Positions 31,983-40,501 of a stretch of 64,000 nt of DNA are shown in pieces (the stretch's first letter is position 1; each line of letters opens with the position of its first letter). Source of the stretch: UBA4085 sp964556755. GTDB taxonomy: Bacteria > Acidobacteriota > Aminicenantia > Aminicenantales > UBA4085. The position numbers and the translations under genes are program-made. Location of the stretch: positions 1-64,000 of the forward strand of contig CAZKXI010000009.1 in the NCBI GenBank assembly GCA_964556755.1, given 5' to 3'. The notes under the pieces are model-generated. The model searched no databases and was not told the origin of the DNA. It saw only the letters and a program-made list of their open reading frames with translations.

Positions 31983-33824
31983 ATGAGCGAACAGCATATC
32001 GGCAAATACCTCGTCCTCGAGGAGATCGGCCGCGGGGCCATGGGCATCGTCTACAAGGCCCGCGACCCGCTCATCGACCGCGTCGTGGCCATCAAGACGA
32101 TCCGCTTCGACATGATCTCCAATCCCGAGCAGCGCGAGGAGGCCCAGAAGCGCTTCCTGCGCGAGGCCAAGTCGGCCGGCTCCCTGTCCCACCCCAATAT
32201 CGTCACCATCTACGACGTCGGCGAGGACCAGGGCCAGGCCTTCATCGCCATGGAGTACATCGAGGGCCGCAGCCTGGAAGCGTGGCTGGGCGAGAAGAAG
32301 CGCTGGGCGGTCGAGGACGCGGTCCGCTTCATCATCGAGGTGGCCGAAGCCCTGGAGACCACCCACCGCAAGAACATCGTCCACCGCGACATCAAGCCCG
32401 GCAACATCCTGATCGACGCCGACGGCCGCCCGCATCTGGTCGACTTCGGCATCGCCCGGGTGCCCGCCTCGACCCTGACCCAGACGACCGCCGTCCTGGG
32501 CACGCCCTTCTACATGGCCCCCGAGCAGGTCGCGGCCCGCAAGATCGACCACCGGGTGGACATCTTCGCCCTGGGCGCCATCTTCTACGAGATGCTGACC
32601 TTGGAGAAGCCCTTCTCCGGCGAGAACCTGACCACCATCGTCTACAAGATCATGAACGAGGATCCGCCGCCGCTGCGCCAGTTCAAGGGCAGCCTGCCGC
32701 CGGCCCTGGAGCCGATCGTCCGCAAGCTCCTGGCCAAGGATCCCGACACCCGCTATCAGTCTTGCCGGGCCCTGATCAACGATCTGGTCCGCTTCTCCGA
32801 AGAGGCCGGCATCGAGACGGGCCGCCGGCCGCAGGCGGAAGTCAGCCTCAGCGAGACCCGCAAGATGAAGCGGCCGCCTGTCCCCGCCAAGCCGGAAGAG
32901 GCCGGCCCGGCGCCGTCCCGCAAGCCGCTGCTCATCGTCGGGGCGGCCATGGCCGGAGTCGTCGTGATCGCCGGAGCGATCCTGATGCTGACCCGAAAAG
33001 CGCCGACCTTGGAGAATCTGAAGGCGGACGGCACGGTTATCGGCGATCCGAGTCAGGCGGGGGCCCAGGACGATCCCGCCGGCAAGGCCGGGGCCAAGCC
33101 CGCCGACCCGAGCGCGGAGAAGACGGACCCGGCCCGGCCGGAGAATAAGCCGCCCGAAAAGCCGGAGGCCAAGCCCGAGGCCAAGCCGCCGGTCGAGCCG
33201 GCGAAGGCCAAGCCGGTCGAGAACAAGACGGGGGCCAACAAGCCTCCGGCCCATAAGCCGCCGGCCGGCAAGCTCCCGGCGGAGAAAGTCGAGGAGCCGG
33301 GCAAGCCGCCCGCGGCCGAAGCGGCCCTGGCCCGGGCCCGCGAGGCCTGGGGCCGGGGCGATGGCCCCGGCGCCATGGCGGCCCTGCGCGAGACGCTCCG
33401 CGACGATCCGGCCAACGCCCCGGCCAAGGCCCTGGCCCGCGACATCGTCCTCAACGGCGTCGACGCGGAGGTCCGGGGGCTCGTCGCCGGCTACGCAGCC
33501 GCCCTCAAGGACGGCAAGCTGGCGGCGTTCTACGACGCCAACAGCACGCCCGCCCTGGCCGCGACGCTCAAGAGCAACGTCGCGATCATGGACAAGGTCT
33601 ACGACAAGTACACCGGCACCGTCGGCGAGGTAGGCCTGGACTTCCGCAACGCCCAGTACCCCCGTTTCGCCGGACGGGCCACCTTCCCCCACACCATCAC
33701 CGGACGCAAGCGCTCCAACTGGAAGCGCGAGACGATCTTCCAGGGGACCTACACCTGGACGCTGGCGAGAGAGGGGCAGCGCTGGGTCATCACCGACCTG
33801 TCCTTCGAAGCCCGCCGGCCCTGA
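31983..33824 (+). CDS. Transmembrane Ser/Thr protein kinase (PknB-like) with external NTF2-like domain
   Basis: 613 residues. Residues 8-270 are a Hanks-type kinase: glycine loop IGRGAMGIV 15-23, K38 in VAIK, catalytic HRDIKPGN at 134-141 (D136), DFG 154-156 and APE 179-181. One membrane helix spans 315-336. A Pro/Lys/Glu/Ala-rich spacer follows to about 440. The outer C-terminal region ends in an NTF2/SnoaL-like domain (YAAALKDGKLAAFYDANSTP, then a conserved WVITDLSFEA end) in place of PASTA repeats. Partner of the PP2C and FHA proteins in the operon. Signal sensed outside unknown. Confidence 0.92.
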   Translation: MSEQHIGKYLVLEEIGRGAMGIVYKARDPLIDRVVAIKTIRFDMISNPEQREEAQKRFLREAKSAGSLSHPNIVTIYDVGEDQGQAFIAMEYIEGRSLEAWLGEKKRWAVEDAVRFIIEVAEALETTHRKNIVHRDIKPGNILIDADGRPHLVDFGIARVPASTLTQTTAVLGTPFYMAPEQVAARKIDHRVDIFALGAIFYEMLTLEKPFSGENLTTIVYKIMNEDPPPLRQFKGSLPPALEPIVRKLLAKDPDTRYQSCRALINDLVRFSEEAGIETGRRPQAEVSLSETRKMKRPPVPAKPEEAGPAPSRKPLLIVGAAMAGVVVIAGAILMLTRKAPTLENLKADGTVIGDPSQAGAQDDPAGKAGAKPADPSAEKTDPARPENKPPEKPEAKPEAKPPVEPAKAKPVENKTGANKPPAHKPPAGKLPAEKVEEPGKPPAAEAALARAREAWGRGDGPGAMAALRETLRDDPANAPAKALARDIVLNGVDAEVRGLVAGYAAALKDGKLAAFYDANSTPALAATLKSNVAIMDKVYDKYTGTVGEVGLDFRNAQYPRFAGRATFPHTITGRKRSNWKRETIFQGTYTWTLAREGQRWVITDLSFEARRP

Positions 33825-33835
33825 AAGGAGACGCC

Positions 33836-35020
33836 ATGAACGCCAAGTCGAAGATCGCCCTGTCCCTCGTCTTGATGGCCTGCCTGGCCTCGGCCGCCTG
33901 GGCCCAGGCCGGCTGGAGCCAGAGCGAGCCGATCAAGATCCGGGTCAAGACGGACACGGCCGTGCTGCGGCTGACGCCCAGCGCCCGGGGCGAAGTCGTC
34001 GCCGACAAGGTCGCGGCCGGCACGGTCATGGAGGCCGTCCGCAAGGCCGGATCCTGGTATGAGGTTCGCCACGTCTCCCAGATCGGCATGGCGGTCACCG
34101 CCTACATCCACAAGTCCGACGTCGAAGTCGTCGGCGGGCCGGCCGCCCCCGCGGCCGCGCCCAAGCCCGCCAAGGCTCCGAAGCCGAAGGTCGAACGCGC
34201 GCCCGCGGCGGCCGTCCCCGGGAAAGGCCTGGAGCTGTCGCTGGGCGGCGGGATGGCCCTGCCCGGGTTCAAGAGCTGGAGCGACGCATACGAAGACAGC
34301 TTCTCCTTCGGAGTCCTCCAATACGCCAACGTGACGGAGAGCCTGGCTCTGGAGGCTAAGAGCCCGCTCGCCGCGGGGCTGTCGGCGGCCTACTTCTTCA
34401 CGCCCCGAGCCGGAGTCAAGCTGCGCCTGGACTTCCGGACGGCCCAGGGCTACAAGAATGCCTCCACGATCCTGGACTTGCAGTGGAAGTGGATGTCCAG
34501 CTCGACCGTCTATACGCAGATAGACTCCTGGCCTCTAACCGGAGAAGTCGGCGCGATTCCGGTCCTCAGCCTCGACGGCGTCTTCCGGGCCGTGGCGACG
34601 CCCAAGCTGACTGTGGCCGTGGAAGGCGGCATCTCGCTCCTGCCGGCCAAGATCTCCGCCTCAGGCTCGATAGGCTATGTGACGTCCTGGATCTCGGGCT
34701 TTACCCAATACTTCGACTATTTCGCAATCCCCATCCAGGCCGAGGCCTCGAGCACGGGAATCGGCTTCAACGCCGGCCTGAGCGGCGAGTACCGGGTCAG
34801 CCCGAAGATCGGAATCTTCGCCGAGGCGCTCTATGTCATAGGCGGGAAGCTCACCGCCGAGTGGAGCGCCGCGGCCGGCTCCTACGCCAGCAACATCAAC
34901 TCCGGCTGGACCCTCAATTTCTCGGCCGAGAATGCCGCGGAAGCGGCCGGGTTGATATCTCCCCTGGAAGCCGCGCTCTCGTTCTTCAAGATCGGCGCCG
35001 GCGTCCGCATCCGGCTGTAG
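33836..35020 (+). CDS. Exported SH3b-domain protein with predicted outer-membrane barrel
   Basis: 394 residues with GAAAGGAGA, 11 bases after the kinase gene. Signal peptide MNAKSKIALSLVLMACLASA. An SH3b domain covers about 36-100 (IRVKTDTAVLRLTPSARGEVV, GSWYEVRHV). An Ala/Pro/Lys linker follows near 100-130. The rest alternates polar and hydrophobic residues in about ten strands (LELSLGGGMALPGF, FTPRAGVKLRLDFRT, IGIFAEALYVIGGKL) and ends ...FKIGAGVRIRL, a barrel-like C terminus. It may bind peptidoglycan through SH3b and sit in the outer membrane. Its position suggests it is a kinase partner or target. Confidence 0.75.
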   Translation: MNAKSKIALSLVLMACLASAAWAQAGWSQSEPIKIRVKTDTAVLRLTPSARGEVVADKVAAGTVMEAVRKAGSWYEVRHVSQIGMAVTAYIHKSDVEVVGGPAAPAAAPKPAKAPKPKVERAPAAAVPGKGLELSLGGGMALPGFKSWSDAYEDSFSFGVLQYANVTESLALEAKSPLAAGLSAAYFFTPRAGVKLRLDFRTAQGYKNASTILDLQWKWMSSSTVYTQIDSWPLTGEVGAIPVLSLDGVFRAVATPKLTVAVEGGISLLPAKISASGSIGYVTSWISGFTQYFDYFAIPIQAEASSTGIGFNAGLSGEYRVSPKIGIFAEALYVIGGKLTAEWSAAAGSYASNINSGWTLNFSAENAAEAAGLISPLEAALSFFKIGAGVRIRL

Positions 35021-35036
35021 GCGGCCTCGAGGCGGC

Positions 35037-35060
35037 GTCCCGGCCGCCGAAGGCCGGGAC
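35037..35060. other. Hairpin between convergent genes
   Basis: GTCCCGGCC and GGCCGGGAC form a perfect 9-bp stem with a six-base loop between the ends of the SH3b-barrel gene and the GT4 gene. No T run follows on either strand, so as a terminator it is incomplete. Confidence 0.4.
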
Positions 35061-35068
35061 GGGGACAA

Positions 35069-36181
35069 TCAGGCGCCCAGGCTGATCCGCTTGCGGTAGG
35101 CCAGGCGCTTGTAGATGACGATCGTCCTGCGGGCCATGGCCAGGGCCGAGAACCGCTCGTCGATGACCTCGCCCCCCCTGTCGCCGAACCGCTTGGCCAG
35201 ATCGACGTCCTTGAAGATCGTGTAGATCGCCTCGGCCAGGGCTCTCGGGTTGCGGGGCGGGACCAGGTAGCCGGTCTCGTCGTGCAGGACCACGTCCGCG
35301 ATGCCGGCCACTTGGGTGGCCACGACCGGCAGGCGGCTGGCCATGGCATTCATCACCGCGGCCTCCTGACCGCCCGACTCCGAGCAGGCCACGAAGCAGT
35401 CCAGCGAGCGGAGGGAGGCCGGCGCCTCGTCGCGGAAGCCCAGGGAGAAGCTCAGCTGGCCCAAACCCAAGTCGCGGGCCTGCGAGTCCGCGGCCAGCTC
35501 CAATCGGCCCTGCCCGAGGATGATGATCTTGATCTTGGCCGTCCGCTCCTTGAGGATGCGGGCCGCCTCGACCAGGTAGCGATGGCCCTTCTCGTCTTCC
35601 AGCGGGGTCGTCAGCCCGACCAGGAAATCGTCGGATCGCAGGCCCAGCTCGCGGCGCAGGAAGTCTCTCTCTCCGGGAGCCCGGAAGGCCGAGAAATCGA
35701 TGCCCGGGGGGATGATCTCGATCCGCTCCGGCGGCGTGCCGCGGCGCAGGAGGGCGTCGCGGGCGCTTTCGGAGGCGGCCACGACGAGGTCCGCGCTGTC
35801 GACGTGGCGGCGCGGGACGAGCCACCCCGGCCGCCCCAGGACGCCGGCCCGGCCGGAGACGATCCGCAAGGGAACCTTGGCCCGGGCGCAGGGGGCCGCG
35901 CCGACGGCGGCCGAGCGGACCTCGTGGAAGTGGGCCAGGACGCAGCCTTCCCGGCGCATGGCCCGAGCCAGGCGATAGCCCGCGCCGACCTCGAACTCGT
36001 CCTTAAGCTTCAGCGGCAGCAGGGGCAGGCTCTCGGCCTCCGCCTTCTCATGAACGGGAGAGCCGGCCTGGACGACCAGGCGGGCGGAGAAGCCTTGAGC
36101 GGCCAGCTCGCGGGCTAGCAGGAACGAGGGCCGGGGGCCGCCCGGCCAGGCTCGGCCTGCGTCAACCAGGAAAAGGCTCAA
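35069..36181 (-). CDS. Glycosyltransferase family 4
   Basis: 370 residues with a GT-B fold. The N-terminal domain starts LFLVDAGRAWPGGPRPSF. The donor-binding domain has RIVSGRAGVLGRP, the hinge IPPGIDFSAFR, VGLTTPLEDEKGHRYLVEA, and the EX7E-type segment CSESGGQEAAVMNAMASRLP near 275-294. It transfers an activated sugar to an envelope glycan or lipid-linked acceptor in the cytoplasm. Its start overlaps the 3' end of the GT2 gene by 20 bases, so the two are one unit. Confidence 0.88.
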   Translation of the reverse strand: MSLFLVDAGRAWPGGPRPSFLLARELAAQGFSARLVVQAGSPVHEKAEAESLPLLPLKLKDEFEVGAGYRLARAMRREGCVLAHFHEVRSAAVGAAPCARAKVPLRIVSGRAGVLGRPGWLVPRRHVDSADLVVAASESARDALLRRGTPPERIEIIPPGIDFSAFRAPGERDFLRRELGLRSDDFLVGLTTPLEDEKGHRYLVEAARILKERTAKIKIIILGQGRLELAADSQARDLGLGQLSFSLGFRDEAPASLRSLDCFVACSESGGQEAAVMNAMASRLPVVATQVAGIADVVLHDETGYLVPPRNPRALAEAIYTIFKDVDLAKRFGDRGGEVIDERFSALAMARRTIVIYKRLAYRKRISLGA

Positions 36182-36935
36182 TGCGCTCTCCTTTTCTCCA
36201 GATCTCCCCCAGCTTGGCGTAGCGGACGAAGATGGAGTATCCGTTGAGGACCGAGATGACGATGCCGGCGTAGCCGTCCAGGAAGCCGCCCTTGAGGATA
36301 TAGGACTTCAGGAAGCGGCCGAGCGGGAGGAAGAGCAGATGGTGCCAGCGGCACTTCCGGCCGCGGGCGTAGAGCTTCTGGGCGCCCAGGTCGGCGAACT
36401 TGTCGATCCGGGCCAGGTGGTCGGAGATGTTCCGGTAGGTGAAGTGGTGGATGGGATTCTTGAAGCGCCGGATCTCGCCGCAGAGGACCAGCTTCTCGTG
36501 GACGAACTCGCCCTCCCAGCGGGCCGCGTCCTTGCGGAACAGCCGGACCTTGCGGTCGGGGTACCAGCCGCCGCGCTTGATCCACCGGCCCAGGTAGAAG
36601 ACCAGGCGGGGCATGGCGAAGCCGGCGCAGGACGGCTCCTCGCCGCGCAGGGCCAGGATCTCCGTCCGCAGGCCGTCGGAGACGCGCTCGTCCGCGTCGA
36701 GGGAGAGGATCCAGGGGTGGGAGGCCAGCCCGTTGGCGAAGTTCTTCTGGTCGGAGTAGTTGGTCCACTTGCGGACCACGACCTTGTCGGTGAAGGCCCG
36801 GGCCAGCTTGACCGTCCGGTCCGTGCTCAGGCTGTCGACGACGATGATCTCGTCGGCGATCCCGCTCAAGCTGGCGAGGGCGGCCTCGATGTTGGCTTCC
36901 TCGTTGAAGGTGATGAGGACGGCGGAGACTCTCAC
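36162..36935 (-). CDS. Glycosyltransferase family 2 (WaaE/KdtX-like)
   Basis: 257 residues from a GTG at 36935; a TTG at 36971 is the alternative. VSAVLITFNEEANIEAAL opens the GT-A fold. IIVVDSLSTDRTV, WILSLDADERV (DAD metal site) and GGWYPDRKVRLFRKD match the family of lipopolysaccharide core beta-1,4-glucosyltransferases (WaaE/KdtX). Basic and hydrophobic C-terminal segments (LFLPLGRFLKSYILKGGFLDG) suggest membrane association. First gene of the pair with the GT4. No clear Shine-Dalgarno sequence, so possibly leaderless. Confidence 0.86.
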   Translation of the reverse strand: MRVSAVLITFNEEANIEAALASLSGIADEIIVVDSLSTDRTVKLARAFTDKVVVRKWTNYSDQKNFANGLASHPWILSLDADERVSDGLRTEILALRGEEPSCAGFAMPRLVFYLGRWIKRGGWYPDRKVRLFRKDAARWEGEFVHEKLVLCGEIRRFKNPIHHFTYRNISDHLARIDKFADLGAQKLYARGRKCRWHHLLFLPLGRFLKSYILKGGFLDGYAGIVISVLNGYSIFVRYAKLGEIWRKGERIEPFPG

Positions 36936-36978
36936 GGCCAGAAAGTAACACAGGCCGCGCGCCGGAAGCAATATAATA

Positions 36979-37001
36979 GGGGTACAGTATACGTAATTCC
37001 C
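36979..37001. repeat. Dispersed repeat with GTATAC core, copy 1
   Basis: The reverse strand reads GAATTACGTATACTGT and then A and CCCC. The same motif, lacking that A, recurs at 63584-63605. It resembles short palindromic elements spread by REP-associated transposases, but no transposase is in the window. Confidence 0.65.
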
Positions 37002-37074
37002 TATTTCCCGCGCCGTCCCCTCTCCCTCATAGGGGAGCCATGCCTGATTCGGGGTCTCTCTGCCCGGCCGCTTC

Positions 37075-37103
37075 TTGATCCGGGAGAGCCGCCCCCCTAT
37101 ACT
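37075..37103 (+). promoter_or_regulatory. Promoter of the PLP decarboxylase gene, predicted leaderless
   Basis: TTGATC (37075-37080), 17-base spacer, TATACT (37098-37103), then eight bases to the ATG at 37112. No Shine-Dalgarno sequence precedes the ATG. Confidence 0.65.
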
Positions 37104-37111
37104 GGCCCCTC

Positions 37112-38575
37112 ATGCCTACCTACCAAGAGCAGCTCCAGAGGGCCTTCGACCCGGAAGCGTTCCGGGCCGAGGGCCGACGCGTCATCGATATCCTGGCCGG
37201 CCACTTGGCGGCATCGACCCCTGAGGGGCGGCCGCGGGTCATGGCCTGGGAGGATCCCGAGGCCATGCGGCAAGCCTGGGCCGACCGCTTCGGAGCCGGG
37301 CCGGCCGCCTCCTTCCCCGATCTTCTGCCCGAGATCCTGGCCCGCTCCAACGACCTCCTCCACCCCCGCTTCGTCGGCCACCAATGCACGACCGCCCTGC
37401 CGCTGGCCGCGCTGGCGGGATGCGCCGGCCAGTTCCTCAACAACGGCACGGCCATCTACGAGATGGGCCCGGTCAATACGGCCATGGAGCGCCGCCTGGT
37501 GGATTGGATGGCCGGCCTGGCGGGATACGGAGAGGAGGCGGACGGCGTCCTGACCAACGGCGGCTCGATCGGCAACCTGACCGCCCTGTTGGCCGCCCGG
37601 CAGGCCATGGCCGAGCGGGACGTGTGGCGGGAAGGCGTCGGGGCCATGGGCGGGGCGGTGCTCGTCTCGCGGCAGTCCCACTACAGCGTCAAGCGGGCGG
37701 TGGCGATCATGGGCCTGGGCGAGGAAGCCGCCGCGCCGGTGGACGTGGACGACCGCTTCCACATGACCCGGGAAGGCCTGGAGCGGGCTTTCGAGGACGC
37801 CCGGCGGCGCGGACGGCGCCCCTTCGCGGTGGTGGCCAACGGCTGCTCCACGGCCACGGGCAGCTACGACGACCTGGAGATGGTCGGCGATTTCGCCGCC
37901 CGCCGCGGCCTGTGGTTCCACGTCGACGGGGCCCACGGCGCTGGGGCCCTCCTGAGCGCCAAGTACAAGAGCCTCCTGCGGGGGCTGGACAAGGCCGATT
38001 CCTTCATCTGGGACGCCCACAAGAACATGCTCATGCCGGCCTTGATCACGGCGGTCGTCTTCCGCGAAGGCCGCCGCTCCTATGAGGCCTTCTCGCAAAA
38101 AGCCTCCTACCTCTTCCAAGGCAGCGCCGACGAAGAGTGGTACAACTTCGCCCACCGCACCCTGGAGTGCACCAAGACCATGATGGGGATGCGCCTGTTC
38201 GCCTCCCTGACGGCCTATGGCACGGAATTCTTCGCCGGATACGTCGAGGCCATGTGGGACCTGGCCAGGGCCTTCGCCGCCCGGCTTCGGGAGGCGGCTG
38301 ATTTCGAGGTGGCCGTCGAGCCCGAGAGCAACATCGTGTGCTTCCGGCACCTGCCGCCCGGCGGACCGGCCGGCGAGGAGGAGCGGGACGAGGCCCAGCG
38401 GAACATCCGCCGGAGGCTGCTCGAGCGGGGCGGGTTCTACGTCGTCCAGACGAAGCTCGCCGGGAAGCAATGGCTCCGCTGCACCCTGATCAATCCTCGC
38501 ACGACCATGGCCGATCTCGAGGCGCTGATGGACGAGATCCGGGCCGTCGCCGGACCGAGAGAAGCGCGCGCCTGA
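37112..38575 (+). CDS. Group II PLP-dependent decarboxylase
   Basis: 487 residues. Group II decarboxylases (aromatic amino acid, glutamate, tyrosine) are matched by H190 in SRQSHYSVKRA stacking on PLP, D272 in WFHVDGAHGAGAL pairing with the pyridine nitrogen, and K304 in IWDAHKNML as Schiff-base lysine. TNGGSIGNLTALLAAR binds the phosphate. It converts an amino acid to its amine and carbon dioxide. The substrate cannot be told from sequence; sulfinate, aspartate or aromatic amino acids are possible. Single gene. Confidence 0.87.
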   Translation: MPTYQEQLQRAFDPEAFRAEGRRVIDILAGHLAASTPEGRPRVMAWEDPEAMRQAWADRFGAGPAASFPDLLPEILARSNDLLHPRFVGHQCTTALPLAALAGCAGQFLNNGTAIYEMGPVNTAMERRLVDWMAGLAGYGEEADGVLTNGGSIGNLTALLAARQAMAERDVWREGVGAMGGAVLVSRQSHYSVKRAVAIMGLGEEAAAPVDVDDRFHMTREGLERAFEDARRRGRRPFAVVANGCSTATGSYDDLEMVGDFAARRGLWFHVDGAHGAGALLSAKYKSLLRGLDKADSFIWDAHKNMLMPALITAVVFREGRRSYEAFSQKASYLFQGSADEEWYNFAHRTLECTKTMMGMRLFASLTAYGTEFFAGYVEAMWDLARAFAARLREAADFEVAVEPESNIVCFRHLPPGGPAGEEERDEAQRNIRRRLLERGGFYVVQTKLAGKQWLRCTLINPRTTMADLEALMDEIRAVAGPREARA

Positions 38576-38629
38576 CGGAGAGCGCCGGCCGCCGAGGGGG
38601 CCGCGGGTCGGGAGCGGCAAGCGGAGAAT

Positions 38630-40159
38630 CTAGGTCCGCAGCCCCATGTCGTGGACGGCCAGCCCAAGGCGGCGAGGATCCGGCCCGCCGTTCTCTTCGG
38701 CGGGAACGAACGTTCCCGATTCGATCTCGATGCGATAGAGCCGGCCCGGCTCGAGGACATGCTCGATCCCGAAGGCTTCGGAAATCCCCCTGCGGGCCCT
38801 GAGAGAAAATCCGTCTCCCTCCAGGAAGCGCCGCGCTTCCGGGTCATAGGGCTGGATCCGGACCATGACGGCGGCATTTTCGAGAAAGGGCGACAAGCAG
38901 CGGATCTCGAGCCGGCGGGCGGGGATGCGGGCGAAGACATAGGCCCAGGCCCGCCCCTTGGTCCAGCGCCCTCCCCGCCCATGCAGCCCGGGCTCGTAGG
39001 GCCACCAGCCGAGGCCGAACTTGTCCACCGGCTGATCGGTCCCGGCCAGGGGCGTCGTGTCGAAGATGAAGAGGTTGCCCTTGCAGCGCCGGCAGACGGG
39101 CTCGGTCATGGCGTCGTCCCGGATGCGGGCCCGGACCGCCCCGCTCAGGACGTCGGCAACGGACGTCCCGTCGATGCCGCCCAAGCCCATCTCGCCCTCG
39201 TAATCCAGGCAGCAGAGGAGGTAGCGCCCGTCGGCCAGCAGTCCGAAGCTCTCGGTCATGGGGCAGGCCCGGGGACCCGGATTCTCCTCGACATAGAAGG
39301 CCTTGTCCGGCGGGAGGGCGCGCCGCAGAAAGGCCTCGTCGCGGGTCCACAGCTCGAACGACTTGAAGACGAGAAGCACATGGGGCAGGGGCATGTAGCC
39401 CCAGAAGACCTCGTCCTTGAGGCGGTGGAAATCCGGGGGCAGCTGCCGCCGGGTCACGGCGATGCGTGTCCCGATGTGGTCCCGGTAGAGGGCCGCCGTG
39501 CGCGCTTGCTCGGCGGCGTAAGCCTGGGGCCAGGCCTTCTTCATCCGGCGGCCGAAGGCCTCCAGCCGGCGCAGGGTCCCGGCGATCCAGCGCCGCTCGG
39601 CCCGCTCGCCGGGAAAGATGGGCCACGGGGCCAGGGGGGAATCGCTCTGGATGGTCGGATCGTGGGCCAGAACCCAGCCGGAGGCGACGTGGATCTCCAA
39701 TCGGGTTCCGCTTCCCTGGCGGAACTTGTCCTCCATGACCGCGAAAGCCAGACCCAAGAACTCTTCGAAGGTCAGCTTCGAGTAGCCCCGCATCCGATAG
39801 GATTCCGGCGTCGCGGTCTGCAGGCTCATGGCCAGGGTCAGGTTGGCGTGGCGGAGCAGCTCCCGGCGGACCTCCGCGTCGCCCAACAGGGTCATATTGG
39901 TGATGAGGGTGACGGGGTGGCCGTCGCGCTCCAGCCGATCCAGCAGCCCGTAGACACCCTTGGCCAGCAGCGGCTCGCCCAGGACATTCAACATGACGGG
40001 CGGCCGCCCGCCCAGGGCCTGCAATTGGTCGAGAAAGCTCGAGATCCGGGCCTCATCGAGTGTCCCCTTCTCCCGCCTTAGGATGTCGGAGGGACAGAAG
40101 TCGCAATGCATATTGCAATGGCTGGTCAGCTCGATGAAGACCGTCCGCGGCGCGTCCAC
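38630..40159 (-). CDS. Radical SAM protein with SPASM-like C-terminal cysteines
   Basis: 509 residues from a GTG at 40159. VFIELTSHCNMHCDFCPSD gives the CxxxCxxC cluster site near residue 14, followed by LNVLGEPLLAKGV as the SAM-binding GEP variant and TNMTLLG. Around residues 305-375 lie RACPMTES, YLLCCLDYEGE and CRRCKGN, a SPASM-like auxiliary-cluster set as in peptide or glycan-modifying enzymes. The last 120 residues are a beta-rich domain. The target is unknown; neighbours are envelope glycosyltransferases. A TATAAT box stands six bases before the GTG. Confidence 0.85.
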   Translation of the reverse strand: MDAPRTVFIELTSHCNMHCDFCPSDILRREKGTLDEARISSFLDQLQALGGRPPVMLNVLGEPLLAKGVYGLLDRLERDGHPVTLITNMTLLGDAEVRRELLRHANLTLAMSLQTATPESYRMRGYSKLTFEEFLGLAFAVMEDKFRQGSGTRLEIHVASGWVLAHDPTIQSDSPLAPWPIFPGERAERRWIAGTLRRLEAFGRRMKKAWPQAYAAEQARTAALYRDHIGTRIAVTRRQLPPDFHRLKDEVFWGYMPLPHVLLVFKSFELWTRDEAFLRRALPPDKAFYVEENPGPRACPMTESFGLLADGRYLLCCLDYEGEMGLGGIDGTSVADVLSGAVRARIRDDAMTEPVCRRCKGNLFIFDTTPLAGTDQPVDKFGLGWWPYEPGLHGRGGRWTKGRAWAYVFARIPARRLEIRCLSPFLENAAVMVRIQPYDPEARRFLEGDGFSLRARRGISEAFGIEHVLEPGRLYRIEIESGTFVPAEENGGPDPRRLGLAVHDMGLRT

Positions 40160-40165
40160 GGCCCG

Positions 40166-40171
40166 ATTATA
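40166..40171 (-). promoter_or_regulatory. -10 box of the radical SAM gene, predicted leaderless
   Basis: TATAAT on the minus strand, six bases before the GTG start. Its -35 region falls inside the inverted repeat at 40172-40198. Confidence 0.5.
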
Positions 40172-40305
40172 CCGGAATTAGCGGACCCATACCGAATTGG
40201 CCCCTGGTTTGGAAATATGGCCAGACACCATCTGCGTTTTCATCCAAAAAAGGCCGTTCGCCCTGCGGCCGCCGGAGGGAATTCGGCATGTGTCTGCTAA
40301 TCCGG
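40172..40305. repeat. Inverted-repeat pair, REP/MITE-like element
   Basis: 40172-40198 and, inverted, 40280-40305 share the pattern ATTAGCnGACnCATnCCG, extended by CCGGA and AATT at the ends. The arms enclose about 80 bases including a GGCCG/CGGCC hairpin. The layout is that of a short non-coding palindromic element pair. Repeats of this kind explain why the assembly breaks here. Confidence 0.6.
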
Positions 40306-40488
40306 GACGTATTGACTTTGATGGGCCGGTCGGNNNNNNNNNNNNNNNNNNNNNNNNNNNNNNNNNNNNNNNNNNNNNNNNNNNNNNNNNNNNNNNNNNN
40401 NNNNNNNNNNNNNNNNNNNNNNNNNNNNNNNNNGAATTCGGCATGTGTCTGCTAATCCGGGACGTATTGACTTTGATGGGCCGGTCGG
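40279..40488. other. Assembly gap of 100 N between two identical 55-bp ends
   Basis: Bases 40279-40333 and 40434-40488 are identical and flank exactly 100 N (40334-40433). This is the signature of two contigs overlapping by an assembly k-mer but joined with a fixed-size gap. The true sequence may simply be one copy of the 55 bases, or a repeat of unknown length. The stretch 40160-40501 holds no gene apart from this, the inverted-repeat pair and the promoter of the next gene. Confidence 0.85.
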
Positions 40489-40495
40489 CCATCAT
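40467..40495 (+). promoter_or_regulatory. Promoter of the first GT39-like gene, predicted leaderless
   Basis: TTGACT (40467-40472), 17-base spacer, CATCAT (40490-40495), then six bases to the ATG at 40502. The -10 is weak, but spacing matches the paralogous gene at 43747. Confidence 0.5.
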
Positions 40496-40501
40496 CCCCC
40501 C

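Noticed and set aside
40246..40270. Minus-strand intrinsic terminator (GGCCG/CGGCC stem plus six T)
   Set aside because: The stem is only 5 bp and no minus-strand gene is known to the right to be terminated. It is better seen as part of the inverted-repeat element.
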